From contig CAWATU010000001.1 of assembly GCA_963785125.1 (NCBI GenBank), positions 620,001 to 684,000 on the forward strand: a DNA stretch of 64,000 nucleotides, read 5' to 3'. The notes under the pieces are model-generated. The model worked only from the letters and a program-made list of their open reading frames with translations. It was not told where the DNA came from and ran no database searches. Source of the DNA: QHXN01 sp963785125. Lineage in GTDB: Bacteria > Acidobacteriota > Blastocatellia > Pyrinomonadales > Pyrinomonadaceae. Made by a program: the position numbers and the translations under genes. This document shows, one piece after another, positions 42,301-48,491 of this stretch. Each line of letters starts with the position of its first letter. The first letter of the stretch is position 1.

Positions 42301-45300
42301 AGCTGTCCGGCCTCGGCGACGGCGCGCTCCTCGGGAGTCAGGTCGGTCGTGCCCTTCGCGTTCAGTTCCGTGATGGCCTGCTGCGCGAGGAGCGATGCGT
42401 CTTCCACTTCCCTGACGAGCACGGGCCTGCGCATGGACGCCAGTTCGCCCGCGTCCACGCCGTAGATGGCCGCCTGCTCGAACAGTGCCTTCCTGTACGC
42501 GCGCCCCGCCTCGCCCTCGTCCCTGTAGACGCGGTGCAGCATCATCGCGCGCGAGTTGCCGCCGAGGACGTTGCCGTCGGCGTCGATGACGGGCGGGCCG
42601 TTCTCGGCGGTCGGCGAGTTGTTGACGACGTAAGCGGGGTCGAACGCGGAGGGCTTCGACCGTTCTATGACCTGCTGCTGGTACTGCTTCTCGCGGTCGT
42701 AGTGGCGGTCGTTGACGAAGAAGTAATCGGGGTTCGGCTGGAAGCCGAACGGGTTGTGAGACGGGTGTACGTCCTCTACTTCTCGGACGGCGTAGCGGGC
42801 TGAGTAGGCGGTGTCGGTGCCGGGGATGCGGACGCGCGTTTCCTTGCCAGCAACAACTGCGTGCGTTGGCGGGCGAGGCTCGCGAAGTTGTCTCCGCTCT
42901 TCTGCGCTTCCTTCATTGGTCGCATCATCCGACTTCACGGACGCGCTGTCAACGCTTTTCTGCTCGGCGGCGGACGGCTCGATATTGGAGTCCGGGCTGA
43001 CTCCGGGGCCGCCGGGCGCCTGACTCTCCGCGGACGCCGCCGGTCTCTGCCGCTCAGACTTGCTCGCTTCATCAACGCCCGACGAGGGGAAGCGCGCCAT
43101 CTCGACGAGGAGCTGCTGAATGGGCGCGTCGAACTCGATGACCGGGATCATCTGCGCGGGGTCTCGGACGATCTTCGAGAGCCATTGATGGTGGCCGTCG
43201 GCGACGTGCGCGTCCGACGAAGTGATGAGCGAACGGTCAGGGCCCTCGAAACCCGTCGCCTTCTTCACCTTCTCGGGGCTGTAGTCGGCCTGGGAGGGCT
43301 TAAGCGAGTCGGCGCGAACCTCTATCTGCCGGTGCGGGATGCCGCGAGCTTTGAGGTACTGCACCATCGCGCCGCGGTGCTCGCCCTTGACCTGCGGCAT
43401 CGACGAGCGCGGGATATTGGTGTCGCCCATCCCTGCGGGGAACGAGCGGAAGGTCGGGGAGGCGTCGGCGTCTGCCGCTTCGACGGCGCGGCGGATTTCG
43501 TCGTGCGCGGCGTCGCCCAAAACGTTTTGGGGACTGACTACCCCTCCCGCTTCAGAGGTATCAACACCGCCTCGCGGGCGTCCATTAGTCCGAGATACGG
43601 CAGGCCCTTCGGCGGGTCGGCGTACGAGTTGGCCCGCTTCTGGCTCGGAGGCTTCTTCCCGGCGCGCTCCTTCTGCGCCTTCTCTAACATCTTCCTCGTC
43701 TGCTCCGGCCCCTTCGGCTTGAAGAACTTGCCCGTCACGATTCGCTGCGACTTCTGCTTCGGCATCATTTGCTCCATTCACCGGGCGGTACAGTGCTTCA
43801 AACTCCGCCCGCGGGACGACGTACTGCTCGCCCTCGGGGCCGGTGACGAGGTAGTCGCCCGGCTCGCCGTGGTTCTTTCCTTCGAGGGTGTCGATGTCAA
43901 CGGGACGGTCGAGCTGCTGCGCCTTCGTCGTCCCGGTCTTCATGTACCGCCCGGCCCGGCGCCCGGCACGACCGCCGACGGGCGCGTACGTCTTCCTGAA
44001 GATGCTCGGCTTGACCGAAGTGATACGGCCGTCGGGCTGCGTGACCTTCCAGTCGCCCGCCTCGGCGCGCATCTTCTGACCGTCCGAGGTCTTCCACTCG
44101 AAGGGCTCTTTAGAGACTTCCGCCGTGACCGGGGCGATCTTCTTGTACTCGACGGCAGGGGTTGCGACTTCGGCGGGCGCCGCCCGCTCTAACGCCGACC
44201 CATCTCCCGCAGCTCTCGTTTGTGCCGCTCCGTCCGGATGCGCCTGTCCCACTTGTTGAGTAGCCACAGAAGGGACAGGGCCGCGATTGTCACTAACGCT
44301 AGATACATTCACGTCCTCCGATATAGGCGCGGCCTTCGGCCTGATCTCAATACCGCGGCGCACACGCTGAATCGTCGCCTCGCGGTTGCCGTCACGTCTC
44401 GGGTCACGAACGACCGACACGCTGCCCGAGTTATTGTTGACCTTCAGCCGGCCGTCTCTGGTTCTGCCGACTATCTCCCCGCCGTCGATGTTGGGGTCGG
44501 AGTGGCGGATGACCGAGACCGTCTCAGCCGCTTGCGGCTCGCTGACATTCTGCGATTGTGCCGCAAGCGCGTCTCCGCGTTCTTCGCCCGCCTGTAAATC
44601 TTTTGCAGGAATACCAACGCTTGAGGGCTGCTGCTGTAAATTACCGTTCTCAGAGGTAGCAGTTTTCTTCTCATCGCCTATCCCAATCGCGCTTTCCGCC
44701 GCCGGTCTGGCGACATCCGAGAAATCAATAGCAGAGGGGGAAGCATTCACGGCCCCCGCCTCTGCTACGGCCTGCGAAGATGAGCCCGGGGTGGCCCCGG
44801 CGCTCGGCGCGGTGGACGTGTTGCCCGCGGCCTGCTCGCCTGCCGAACTGAGTAGCTCGCGCGCGGCCCCGCGCCTGTGAGGCCCGACCACGCCATCGGC
44901 CTCCATCCGCTCGATGAGCTTCGAGGCGTCGCCGAACCCGATGCGCAGTTCTCGCTGTAGAACACTTGTCGAGCCGCGGCCGGCGGCGCGCGTTACTTCG
45001 ACGGCGCGCGCGTAGAGGTCGCTGTCGGCTTCGTTTAGGGGCAGGGCCTCCGTTAGGCCGCCTCCGATGTCAACGCCACCAGCTTTTCCTGCCAGCGCAT
45101 CGCCAAACGAGCGATGCGCTTCCTCCTGCTGCGCGGACTCAAACTGTCCCACTCCCGATACAGTCGCATCGCCCGCGCCTCCTCGTTGTCGTGGAGGGAC
45201 TCCACCTCCCATTTCTGTTTCATCGGCTCTCCTTCTTGCCGCCACCTGCGCAGGCATCACCTGTTGATTGGCTGCCTCGGGGAACTGCGCGAGGTCAACC

Positions 45301-48300
45301 TGGGCCTGCGCCTCCGCCGCCTCCGGCGTCGGGACGATTGACGTTGACAGTTCGCGCCCCTCGGCGTCCTCCGTCCTGAGCGCCGCCCCCTGCGACGTGT
45401 CGGCGACCGGCGCGACCTTGCCGATCAGAGCCTCGAAGCCGTTCTGGGTGACGTACTCGCGAACGCTCTGCGGCGTGTCGAGCCCGAGCGCCTTCGCCTT
45501 CGCGTCGTTGACGAACAGGTCGCCCTCGGCAAGATTCAGCCTCGTGAAACCTTTAGGCGTCGAGCGCGGCGACTCTCCCGGCGTCAGGAGCACGCCCACG
45601 CGCGGGGAGTCTTCGGCCGCCGCGCTCTTGAACTGAGCCCGCAGCGTCTGTGCGGACTCGGGGACGGGCGCCGCTTCAGGCCCCCCTCCTGACGCGGACG
45701 GCCCCGCCCCCGAACCTATCTCGGCGTGTCGGCCGCCGAACCCCATGTGCAGCGCGCTCGTCCCGGCCCCGAAGAGGCCGCCCGTCGCCGCCGCGACTTT
45801 CATGCTCTCCAGCGCCTTCCCAAGCGCCTCTCCCGCCTTTGGGTCGCGCTCGGCGGCGACGTTCAGGATCATCTCGCCCGCAGCCGTCTGGAAGAACTCC
45901 TGTAACGACTCCTCGGTCGCCTCGCGCCCCGTGTCTTTGAGGAAGCGCGCGAACGAGCGTAGGAACTGACCCGATGTGACGCGGTTGATCGTCCCGCCGA
46001 GGCCGAACATCTCGCTGGCGCCGACCGGCATGGAGGCGAGCGAGCCGAGCAGTCGGTCGCGGCCCTTGACGCCCTTCCCCGCCAGTTCCTTGTAGGCATC
46101 TCCGCCCTGCGACATGGCACCGAGGGTAGCCGCGAGCGCGCCCGACCCGCCCGAGAGGGCGCCGAGGACGAGGAGCGGGACGGAGGCGCCCGCGCCGCGT
46201 GCCACCTTCGCCGTGAACTCCGGCGCGAGGTCTCTGTCGTCACCGAGAGACGCCTCGATCTGGTCGGCGAGTTGGTAGACGAGGTGCGTGTCGGCCGCGT
46301 CGTTCGAGCCTGAGGGGACGAACTCCCGGCCCGTCGCTTTGGCGTCGAGATATCCGGCTGCATTACCCAGGCCACGAACAAGAGCGTGCATGGGCACGAG
46401 GCCCTCAAGGCCCGCCTCGGCGAGCACGGACGCCTGACGGGCCGCACCTGTCACCACGCCGACACCGCCGCGCGCCGCCTCCACACCGAGGCGGGCGACG
46501 TAGTCGGGCCACGACATGCCAGCGACGCGCGCTCTGCGCTCCACCTCACCGCGTGCCGAGCCCTCGCGCTTGACGACCTCGTCCACGCCGCTCGCCACGT
46601 AGTCATTGATGAACTTCTCGCGCTCTTCGGCCGAGGGCGGCGGCAGAGAGCCTTCCGGGTTGCCGAGTGCGGCGGCGGTCATAAACGCCCGCTCGGCGTC
46701 GCGGCGCAACTCCACTTCCAGTCCGGCGCGCGCGTCACGTTCCGCCTTTTCGGCGTAAGATTCTGCGAGTCGGCGGACGCCGGGACGGACATCGACGCCT
46801 TCAAAGCCCTTCGCCTTGAGTGCTTCAAAGTCTTCGCGCGAGATGGGCGCGCCCGTGTCGGCATACTTGAAGCCCGTGCCGCCCTCGGCGAGCGCGCGTT
46901 TCAAAAACTCTTCAAGGTAGTTACCTTCTAACCGCGATGTGCGGCCGAAGTGGCGCAGGTACTCTTCCGACGCCTGGTCGGGAGTCATCGGGGCGAGCCG
47001 GGCAGGGTCGAAGGGCACGGAAGCGTCACGGCGGGCGGGCGGGGATGCGGCTGATGCGCCGGTAAAGTCGTCCGCGATGTTAGGGATGGCCCGCGACTCG
47101 TAACCGACGAGGCGCCCGTTTTCGTAGCGCGGGACTTTGTCGAGCCGTTGGGCGTCCCGCGGGACGCCCAATTCGTCGAGCGTAGGGGATTCAACGTCCG
47201 CCGCGATGTTCGGTTTCGGGTCCGTAGTCTCAGGGTGCGCGGGCGCCGTTCCCTGCAATTCAGCCCTCACTTGGGCCGCGCGCCTCTTTGCCCGCTCGAC
47301 GCGCCGCCGGACGGGGTTAGGCTCGACAATGGGCTTGTCGATGGTCGGCCCTGTTTTGGGCGTGACGAAGTCGGCCGGAGTCTGCGGCGCGGGGCGCTGC
47401 CCTTGTGCCTCGCCCGTCTCGGCGAACGAGTTGAAGTCGTTGACGCGGGGTCGGAGGTTAATAGTCGGCAGGGGTCGGGACGCGCCGTACCGTTCGGCCT
47501 GCTGCTCGTGCAACGCTTTCGCGTATGCCGTGGCGCTCTCAGGCGAGTCGAAGACGCCGAGGTGTTTACCGGTGCGCCTGTAGAGTTCGACGGCTTCATC
47601 GTCCGACATGATGCGACCATCGTCTGAGACGGTCGGTATCAACACCTCGCGGCCGTCCATATTTACCGACATGGAGCGAACGGTCGAGATGGTGTCGTCG
47701 GCGTTGCGAACGACGGGACGACTCGCAAGGTCAATGTTGCCCGTTTCTACCAAGCCGCGAGGTGTCGGCAGGGGGCGGGAAGCTTTCTGCCCGCCCCCTG
47801 CCTGCCCTTCACGCATGGTCGTAGCGGGTTGAGGCGTGGTTGATTGTTGAGGGCCAGCGGATGCGGCCGCAGGTACGGCCGCCGCGGGAACTTCTTCGCC
47901 GATTTGGAGCGCGCGGTAGCGGCTGACGCGCTCCTTTTGGCGACCGACAAACTCTTCGACGACGGACTGAGGCGCGGCCGTGGGGGCAGGTCGCAGCGCG
48001 GGCTCCGTTTCGACCTCGAACAGGTTCTCGGTATCGACGACCGGGGCGGTCTCTATGTCGAATTGCGGCCCCTGAGGCTTCGGATGCACGACGCCTGCGC
48101 GCCGCCCCTTCGAGATGTGGAGGTGGTCGCCGGTAGCCCTGCCCTGCCCCTTACGCTCGTAGGCGGCCCGGAGACCACGCGCCTGCGCCTCCCGAATGGC
48201 ACGTGCGACCTCTTCCGGCGTCTTGTCGCGCGTGCGCAGGTCAAGGGCGCCGCCGTCGCCGTGGCGGCTTCTCGTTTCGTGGACGGCGGCCGAGTCGCGC

Positions 48301-48491
48301 CCCGACGTGACGGTGAAGTTGCGCTCGGCCGCGAAGTTGATGAGGTCTGGGTCTACGCCGTCGAGGCGGACGCCCGGCTTCGTGCGCGGCTTCGACGCGG
48401 GGGCCGGGCGCAGAGCCTTACGCCTCCGCTCCTCGTCGTCCGGCAAGGGCTCGGTCTCTATCTCGAAGAGGTTGTCGAGGTTAGCAGACAT
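36303..48491 (-). CDS. Giant polyvalent phage protein (4062 aa)
   Basis: One open frame of about 12.2 kb, starting at an ATG that overlaps the previous TGA. Domains seen, approximate residues: peptidase M15-like zinc site 50-130 (RHGDGGALDL, then DHLHIS); a common phage domain at 250-335; helical part to 1000; two PGDYL-like repeats at 1465-1568; ParB-like domain 1690-1798 (HVADGHHQW); DdrB/ParB-like domain 1885-2180; ADP-ribosyltransferase-like domain at about 2295-2450 (LVVYHGTNKDF); HEFFH zincin motif near 2584; coiled coils 2930-3315; a large conserved C-terminal region 3330-3600 with a transmembrane-like segment; and a charged tail. The domain mix is that of polyvalent proteins, which are injected with phage DNA. 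Five small genes are nested in other frames. Confidence 0.85.
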   Translation of the reverse strand: MSANLDNLFEIETEPLPDDEERRRKALRPAPASKPRTKPGVRLDGVDPDLINFAAERNFTVTSGRDSAAVHETRSRHGDGGALDLRTRDKTPEEVARAIREAQARGLRAAYERKGQGRATGDHLHISKGRRAGVVHPKPQGPQFDIETAPVVDTENLFEVETEPALRPAPTAAPQSVVEEFVGRQKERVSRYRALQIGEEVPAAAVPAAASAGPQQSTTPQPATTMREGQAGGGQKASRPLPTPRGLVETGNIDLASRPVVRNADDTISTVRSMSVNMDGREVLIPTVSDDGRIMSDDEAVELYRRTGKHLGVFDSPESATAYAKALHEQQAERYGASRPLPTINLRPRVNDFNSFAETGEAQGQRPAPQTPADFVTPKTGPTIDKPIVEPNPVRRRVERAKRRAAQVRAELQGTAPAHPETTDPKPNIAADVESPTLDELGVPRDAQRLDKVPRYENGRLVGYESRAIPNIADDFTGASAASPPARRDASVPFDPARLAPMTPDQASEEYLRHFGRTSRLEGNYLEEFLKRALAEGGTGFKYADTGAPISREDFEALKAKGFEGVDVRPGVRRLAESYAEKAERDARAGLEVELRRDAERAFMTAAALGNPEGSLPPPSAEEREKFINDYVASGVDEVVKREGSARGEVERRARVAGMSWPDYVARLGVEAARGGVGVVTGAARQASVLAEAGLEGLVPMHALVRGLGNAAGYLDAKATGREFVPSGSNDAADTHLVYQLADQIEASLGDDRDLAPEFTAKVARGAGASVPLLVLGALSGGSGALAATLGAMSQGGDAYKELAGKGVKGRDRLLGSLASMPVGASEMFGLGGTINRVTSGQFLRSFARFLKDTGREATEESLQEFFQTAAGEMILNVAAERDPKAGEALGKALESMKVAAATGGLFGAGTSALHMGFGGRHAEIGSGAGPSASGGGPEAAPVPESAQTLRAQFKSAAAEDSPRVGVLLTPGESPRSTPKGFTRLNLAEGDLFVNDAKAKALGLDTPQSVREYVTQNGFEALIGKVAPVADTSQGAALRTEDAEGRELSTSIVPTPEAAEAQAQVDLAQFPEAANQQVMPAQVAARRRADETEMGGGVPPRQRGGAGDATVSGVGQFESAQQEEAHRSFGDALAGKAGGVDIGGGLTEALPLNEADSDLYARAVEVTRAAGRGSTSVLQRELRIGFGDASKLIERMEADGVVGPHRRGAARELLSSAGEQAAGNTSTAPSAGATPGSSSQAVAEAGAVNASPSAIDFSDVARPAAESAIGIGDEKKTATSENGNLQQQPSSVGIPAKDLQAGEERGDALAAQSQNVSEPQAAETVSVIRHSDPNIDGGEIVGRTRDGRLKVNNNSGSVSVVRDPRRDGNREATIQRVRRGIEIRPKAAPISEDVNVSSVSDNRGPVPSVATQQVGQAHPDGAAQTRAAGDGSALERAAPAEVATPAVEYKKIAPVTAEVSKEPFEWKTSDGQKMRAEAGDWKVTQPDGRITSVKPSIFRKTYAPVGGRAGRRAGRYMKTGTTKAQQLDRPVDIDTLEGKNHGEPGDYLVTGPEGEQYVVPRAEFEALYRPVNGANDAEAEVAANRDGQVLQAEGAGADEEDVREGAEGARREEASEPEAGQLVRRPAEGPAVSRTNGRPRGGVDTSEAGGVVSPQNVLGDAAHDEIRRAVEAADADASPTFRSFPAGMGDTNIPRSSMPQVKGEHRGAMVQYLKARGIPHRQIEVRADSLKPSQADYSPEKVKKATGFEGPDRSLITSSDAHVADGHHQWLSKIVRDPAQMIPVIEFDAPIQQLLVEMARFPSSGVDEASKSERQRPAASAESQAPGGPGVSPDSNIEPSAAEQKSVDSASVKSDDATNEGSAEERRQLREPRPPTHAVVAGKETRVRIPGTDTAYSARYAVREVEDVHPSHNPFGFQPNPDYFFVNDRHYDREKQYQQQVIERSKPSAFDPAYVVNNSPTAENGPPVIDADGNVLGGNSRAMMLHRVYRDEGEAGRAYRKALFEQAAIYGVDAGELASMRRPVLVREVEDASLLAQQAITELNAKGTTDLTPEERAVAEAGQLSPEAVEYLARQIEAGGEGATLASVLDERGVEVVNRLVSDGVFAGGERNTLLNGDKVTPEGKRRIERMLTGRIFRDLDQMERAGSALRRNVERIAAPVTRLDGTEWSITEPLRNAIDLLQEAKATGQKNLDELAAQPSMLRARDYAPEELSIAKALQGGPVQAARPFKAYANDYDLARGGGGLFGAPTKEESFEAAFGGASPLKMARAAVTETPEFKRWFEGSKVVDESGAPLVVYHGTNKDFTAFDPEAPVRHPLSDTLTDNEIGIFTTSAPEVAGAFGRGEDGNVMPLYVAIKSPLELGHHGARFAAPVDGMTALIQGIRANGGAKAWREHLIREGVDGIILRNAKAGTGDAFGLLRDFASQGTVFIPFSSVQIKSATGNRGTFDPVDPNILRMARVDEALRSVKYASDLAPHVSASREDNLVTVNAYGAEIMRRALSPDLESLDSAAAFDGIFLDPAQARAVVRTLSETAADLRSEEFGYSEEEARPLASLAREIAAAARAGKGTAVVKFEAGPPAVEPHEFFHEGSYQGAEGRALVERHAPESLAALAAHPVTIAWRRYYGHLPQYANASDALAVEEAGATVAGGDYAKLGVSEDEAVDYIERWTRSYVERNGPDAFNAFKRQEKHVREAIEKAKRLTHQAQRGPAESQATGRGGEAGRGSERPAGRGATGEVQGDAATEGSEVADTDLRPRSLPATLREQGFRAADDLYRVHTDRVAAADARALLEKHGLEGSVALLKSVERPGAEHVLLFKIVSRALQDTAAQVAEARPDDAARLIEGQRELTREVAERFTRAGEFIRAAQLLEDSVEGLGAAAERLAKKRGKPLTERERARVKQKGEDLETAAAAEGAQGSEVARLKRLSSNLRNRIRAREQRLKEMGEQVAPRRRAPREGDPAERVRQAARAIIAEDAEALRAQIKASLGMGGGPLMMARAEGDAAPQASPPPASLSERQVADLARYGSLLLLEQKPSTRPAREELVREWRGAMTREFGAAVVPHLDQIHAQAVRLRRSALAQARFDRLVSRLGAAHPDLGRLELEDLAHGELQARRLRRVAASEHNRQAGKTERLQPERVRERERRAEARQIRTLERRIEALRRKIEEGDTSRAAKRTGAPVPELETLRAEVKSLGKELARLRRTAARKPSALVDAIGSLATTEEQARNAVRLSVSGMTPGKFVEQMRVENPGMTGRQLREAFKDGARLLEAARRVVQSEKDMRGALLKEKLAQSNLERDRALVSYQNARADALRARQEVARELKVLQRGRTRTIAGEVLGAPKSIFLSVMASADVSGIGRQGLPLALMHPRSAPDLIRQTFKGYFDTPAAQNIDYVENHPDFPLLVRAGVNFSTAGGREEGEEFFRGKGYIEKLGNIPGLRRVPIVKHILKAPGELVRRSDQAYGSGLDRVRLEVGSAWIDVLRTEGKTWKDDPEDFRTIARAINIFGGRGDIGPHNAQATKALQAVLNVLSFAPRYRMSRLQMSTLPLNPGFLTAPAASRRVVYKNYLKWRGGVALALGLGALFGLVDWDDPDDSAWLKVKVGDLKIDLTSGVGLQDRFLARLAMEAWRGVSGQVTGGMAAEKMGATAGRWVKSGLRPDLSLANDWFTGEDFEGKEFHWGGWDGALASRMLPLGVSNTVATAGKHGGGYAAAHYGTEFFGFGSNVYREREDAPATRAEKLAARFAYRGSGGSSMPKDVRDRAADLKARSRRGEDVKAETGQMVEDGLITEHRARRIVDAGEQTRFQELIGDIKALADIEHVLKYATPEERKSVEEIVRQKQLNKAEREAAEKKRREAEKEFERQREELRKTEPQKAAEQESPAERRRRRAAREAAQKRRRQERRYGEQVPEGSDEGQIKGSPLRMRLEDVPESPNVEDMRARDQGGPEIDEVGAADIALTLDNLKEQEFDDFARNLDEAGQMGVLGEGTAGAVEYVAGAFGAQPRQLARSLRLLARERRLRPEQFRRDALRGRYGAALREAVDAADLSFRENQFPWSR
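40238..40414 (-). CDS. Nested small charged protein inside the giant gene
   Basis: A 58-residue protein in another minus-strand frame: basic start (SEKQSKKRRG), a long helix (AEAVKLAEEVKDLPEEERRE) and a basic end. The ATG at 40414 has AGGAG four bases ahead. By hand count about 72 percent of its codons end in G or C, against about 36 percent in the giant frame over the same bases, where the giant product is a Gly/Ala/Glu linker. This argues that the inner frame is the constrained one. Confidence 0.65.
   Translation of the reverse strand: MSEKQSKKRRGLLIKPKEAPQNRRPLAEAVKLAEEVKDLPEEERREKFREMLRQKAPK
42776..42916 (-). CDS. Possible nested small protein inside the giant gene
   Basis: A 46-residue frame: a helical first half (AQKSGDNFASLARQRTQLLL) and an Ala/Pro-rich end. 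Hand count gives roughly 70 percent G/C in third position in this frame, and a low value in the giant frame only over the first half. No clear Shine-Dalgarno site is seen at the ATG. This is the weakest of the five nested genes. Confidence 0.35.
   Translation of the reverse strand: MKEAQKSGDNFASLARQRTQLLLARKRASASPAPTPPTQPATPSEK
43516..43531. repeat. CCCAAAACGTTTTGGG palindrome inside the giant gene
   Basis: A perfect 16-bp palindrome, extendable to GTC/GAC with one bulged base, as at 27851. It encodes SPQNVLG in the giant frame and lies 6 bp after the stop of the nested gene at 43538-43765. Confidence 0.75.
43538..43765 (-). CDS. Nested basic protein inside the giant gene
   Basis: A 75-residue basic protein (SQRIVTGKFFKPKGPEQTRK, then NSYADPPKGLPYLGLMDARE). 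The ATG at 43765 has GGAG six bases ahead; an ATG four codons upstream is also in frame. By hand count 89 percent of codons end in G or C, against about 43 percent in the giant frame, where the product is low-complexity. The AAAACGTTTT palindrome follows its stop. The coding signal clearly lies in this frame. The function is unknown; RNA or DNA binding is a guess from charge. Confidence 0.75.
   Translation of the reverse strand: MPKQKSQRIVTGKFFKPKGPEQTRKMLEKAQKERAGKKPPSQKRANSYADPPKGLPYLGLMDAREAVLIPLKREG
44189..44308 (-). CDS. Nested small single-pass membrane protein inside the giant gene
   Basis: A 39-residue protein: one hydrophobic helix (MYLALVTIAALSLLWLLNKW) and a strongly basic cytoplasmic tail (DRRIRTERHKRELREMGRR). 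GGAGGA lies five bases ahead of the ATG at 44308, among the best ribosome sites in the window. Third-position G/C is about 72 percent, against about half in the giant frame. Its topology would suit a holin accessory or a membrane-bound regulator. Confidence 0.6.
   Translation of the reverse strand: MYLALVTIAALSLLWLLNKWDRRIRTERHKRELREMGRR
44471..44674 (-). CDS. Weak nested candidate inside the giant gene
   Basis: A 67-residue arginine-rich frame (FLQKIYRRAKNAETRLRHNR). Third-position G/C is only slightly better than in the giant frame, and no clear ribosome site is present. Listed for completeness; it is probably a shadow frame. Confidence 0.2.
   Translation of the reverse strand: MRRKLLPLRTVIYSSSPQALVFLQKIYRRAKNAETRLRHNRRMSASRKRLRRSRSSATPTPTSTAGR
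45053..45223 (-). CDS. Nested helical protein inside the giant gene
   Basis: A 56-residue protein with a strongly helical, charged sequence (WEVESLHDNEEARAMRLYRE, then KRIARLAMRWQEKLVALTSE). The ATG at 45223 is preceded by AAGGAGA at five bases. Third-position G/C is about 82 percent by hand count, against about 46 percent in the giant frame. In the giant frame the same DNA encodes a Gly/Ala/Glu-rich linker. Confidence 0.7.
   Translation of the reverse strand: MKQKWEVESLHDNEEARAMRLYREWDSLSPRSRRKRIARLAMRWQEKLVALTSEAA
47148..47171. repeat. 24-bp perfect palindrome inside the giant gene
   Basis: Twelve bases (TTGGGCGTCCCG) followed by their exact reverse complement, in coding sequence (LGVPRDAQ). 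It is not the AAAACGTTTT type. An RNA hairpin or a protein-binding site is possible. Confidence 0.6.
47768..47801. repeat. 12-bp inverted repeat inside the giant gene
   Basis: Arms 47768-47779 and 47790-47801 pair perfectly around a 10-nt loop, in a low-complexity linker of the giant protein. In RNA this would be a very stable hairpin. Confidence 0.6.

Noticed and set aside
41304..42803. Long plus-strand frame across the giant gene
   Set aside because: Arg/Val/Leu-rich composition and no ribosome site or motif; mirror of the giant gene.
43897..44097. Nested frame near the PGDYL-like repeats
   Set aside because: Giant-frame codon use is better here and the inner frame is a His/Arg/Glu-rich shadow.
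36303..48491. Giant gene as several fused genes or an artefact
   Set aside because: The frame is open for over 4000 codons with matching codon use and domains on both sides of each linker, so chance or assembly error is unlikely.
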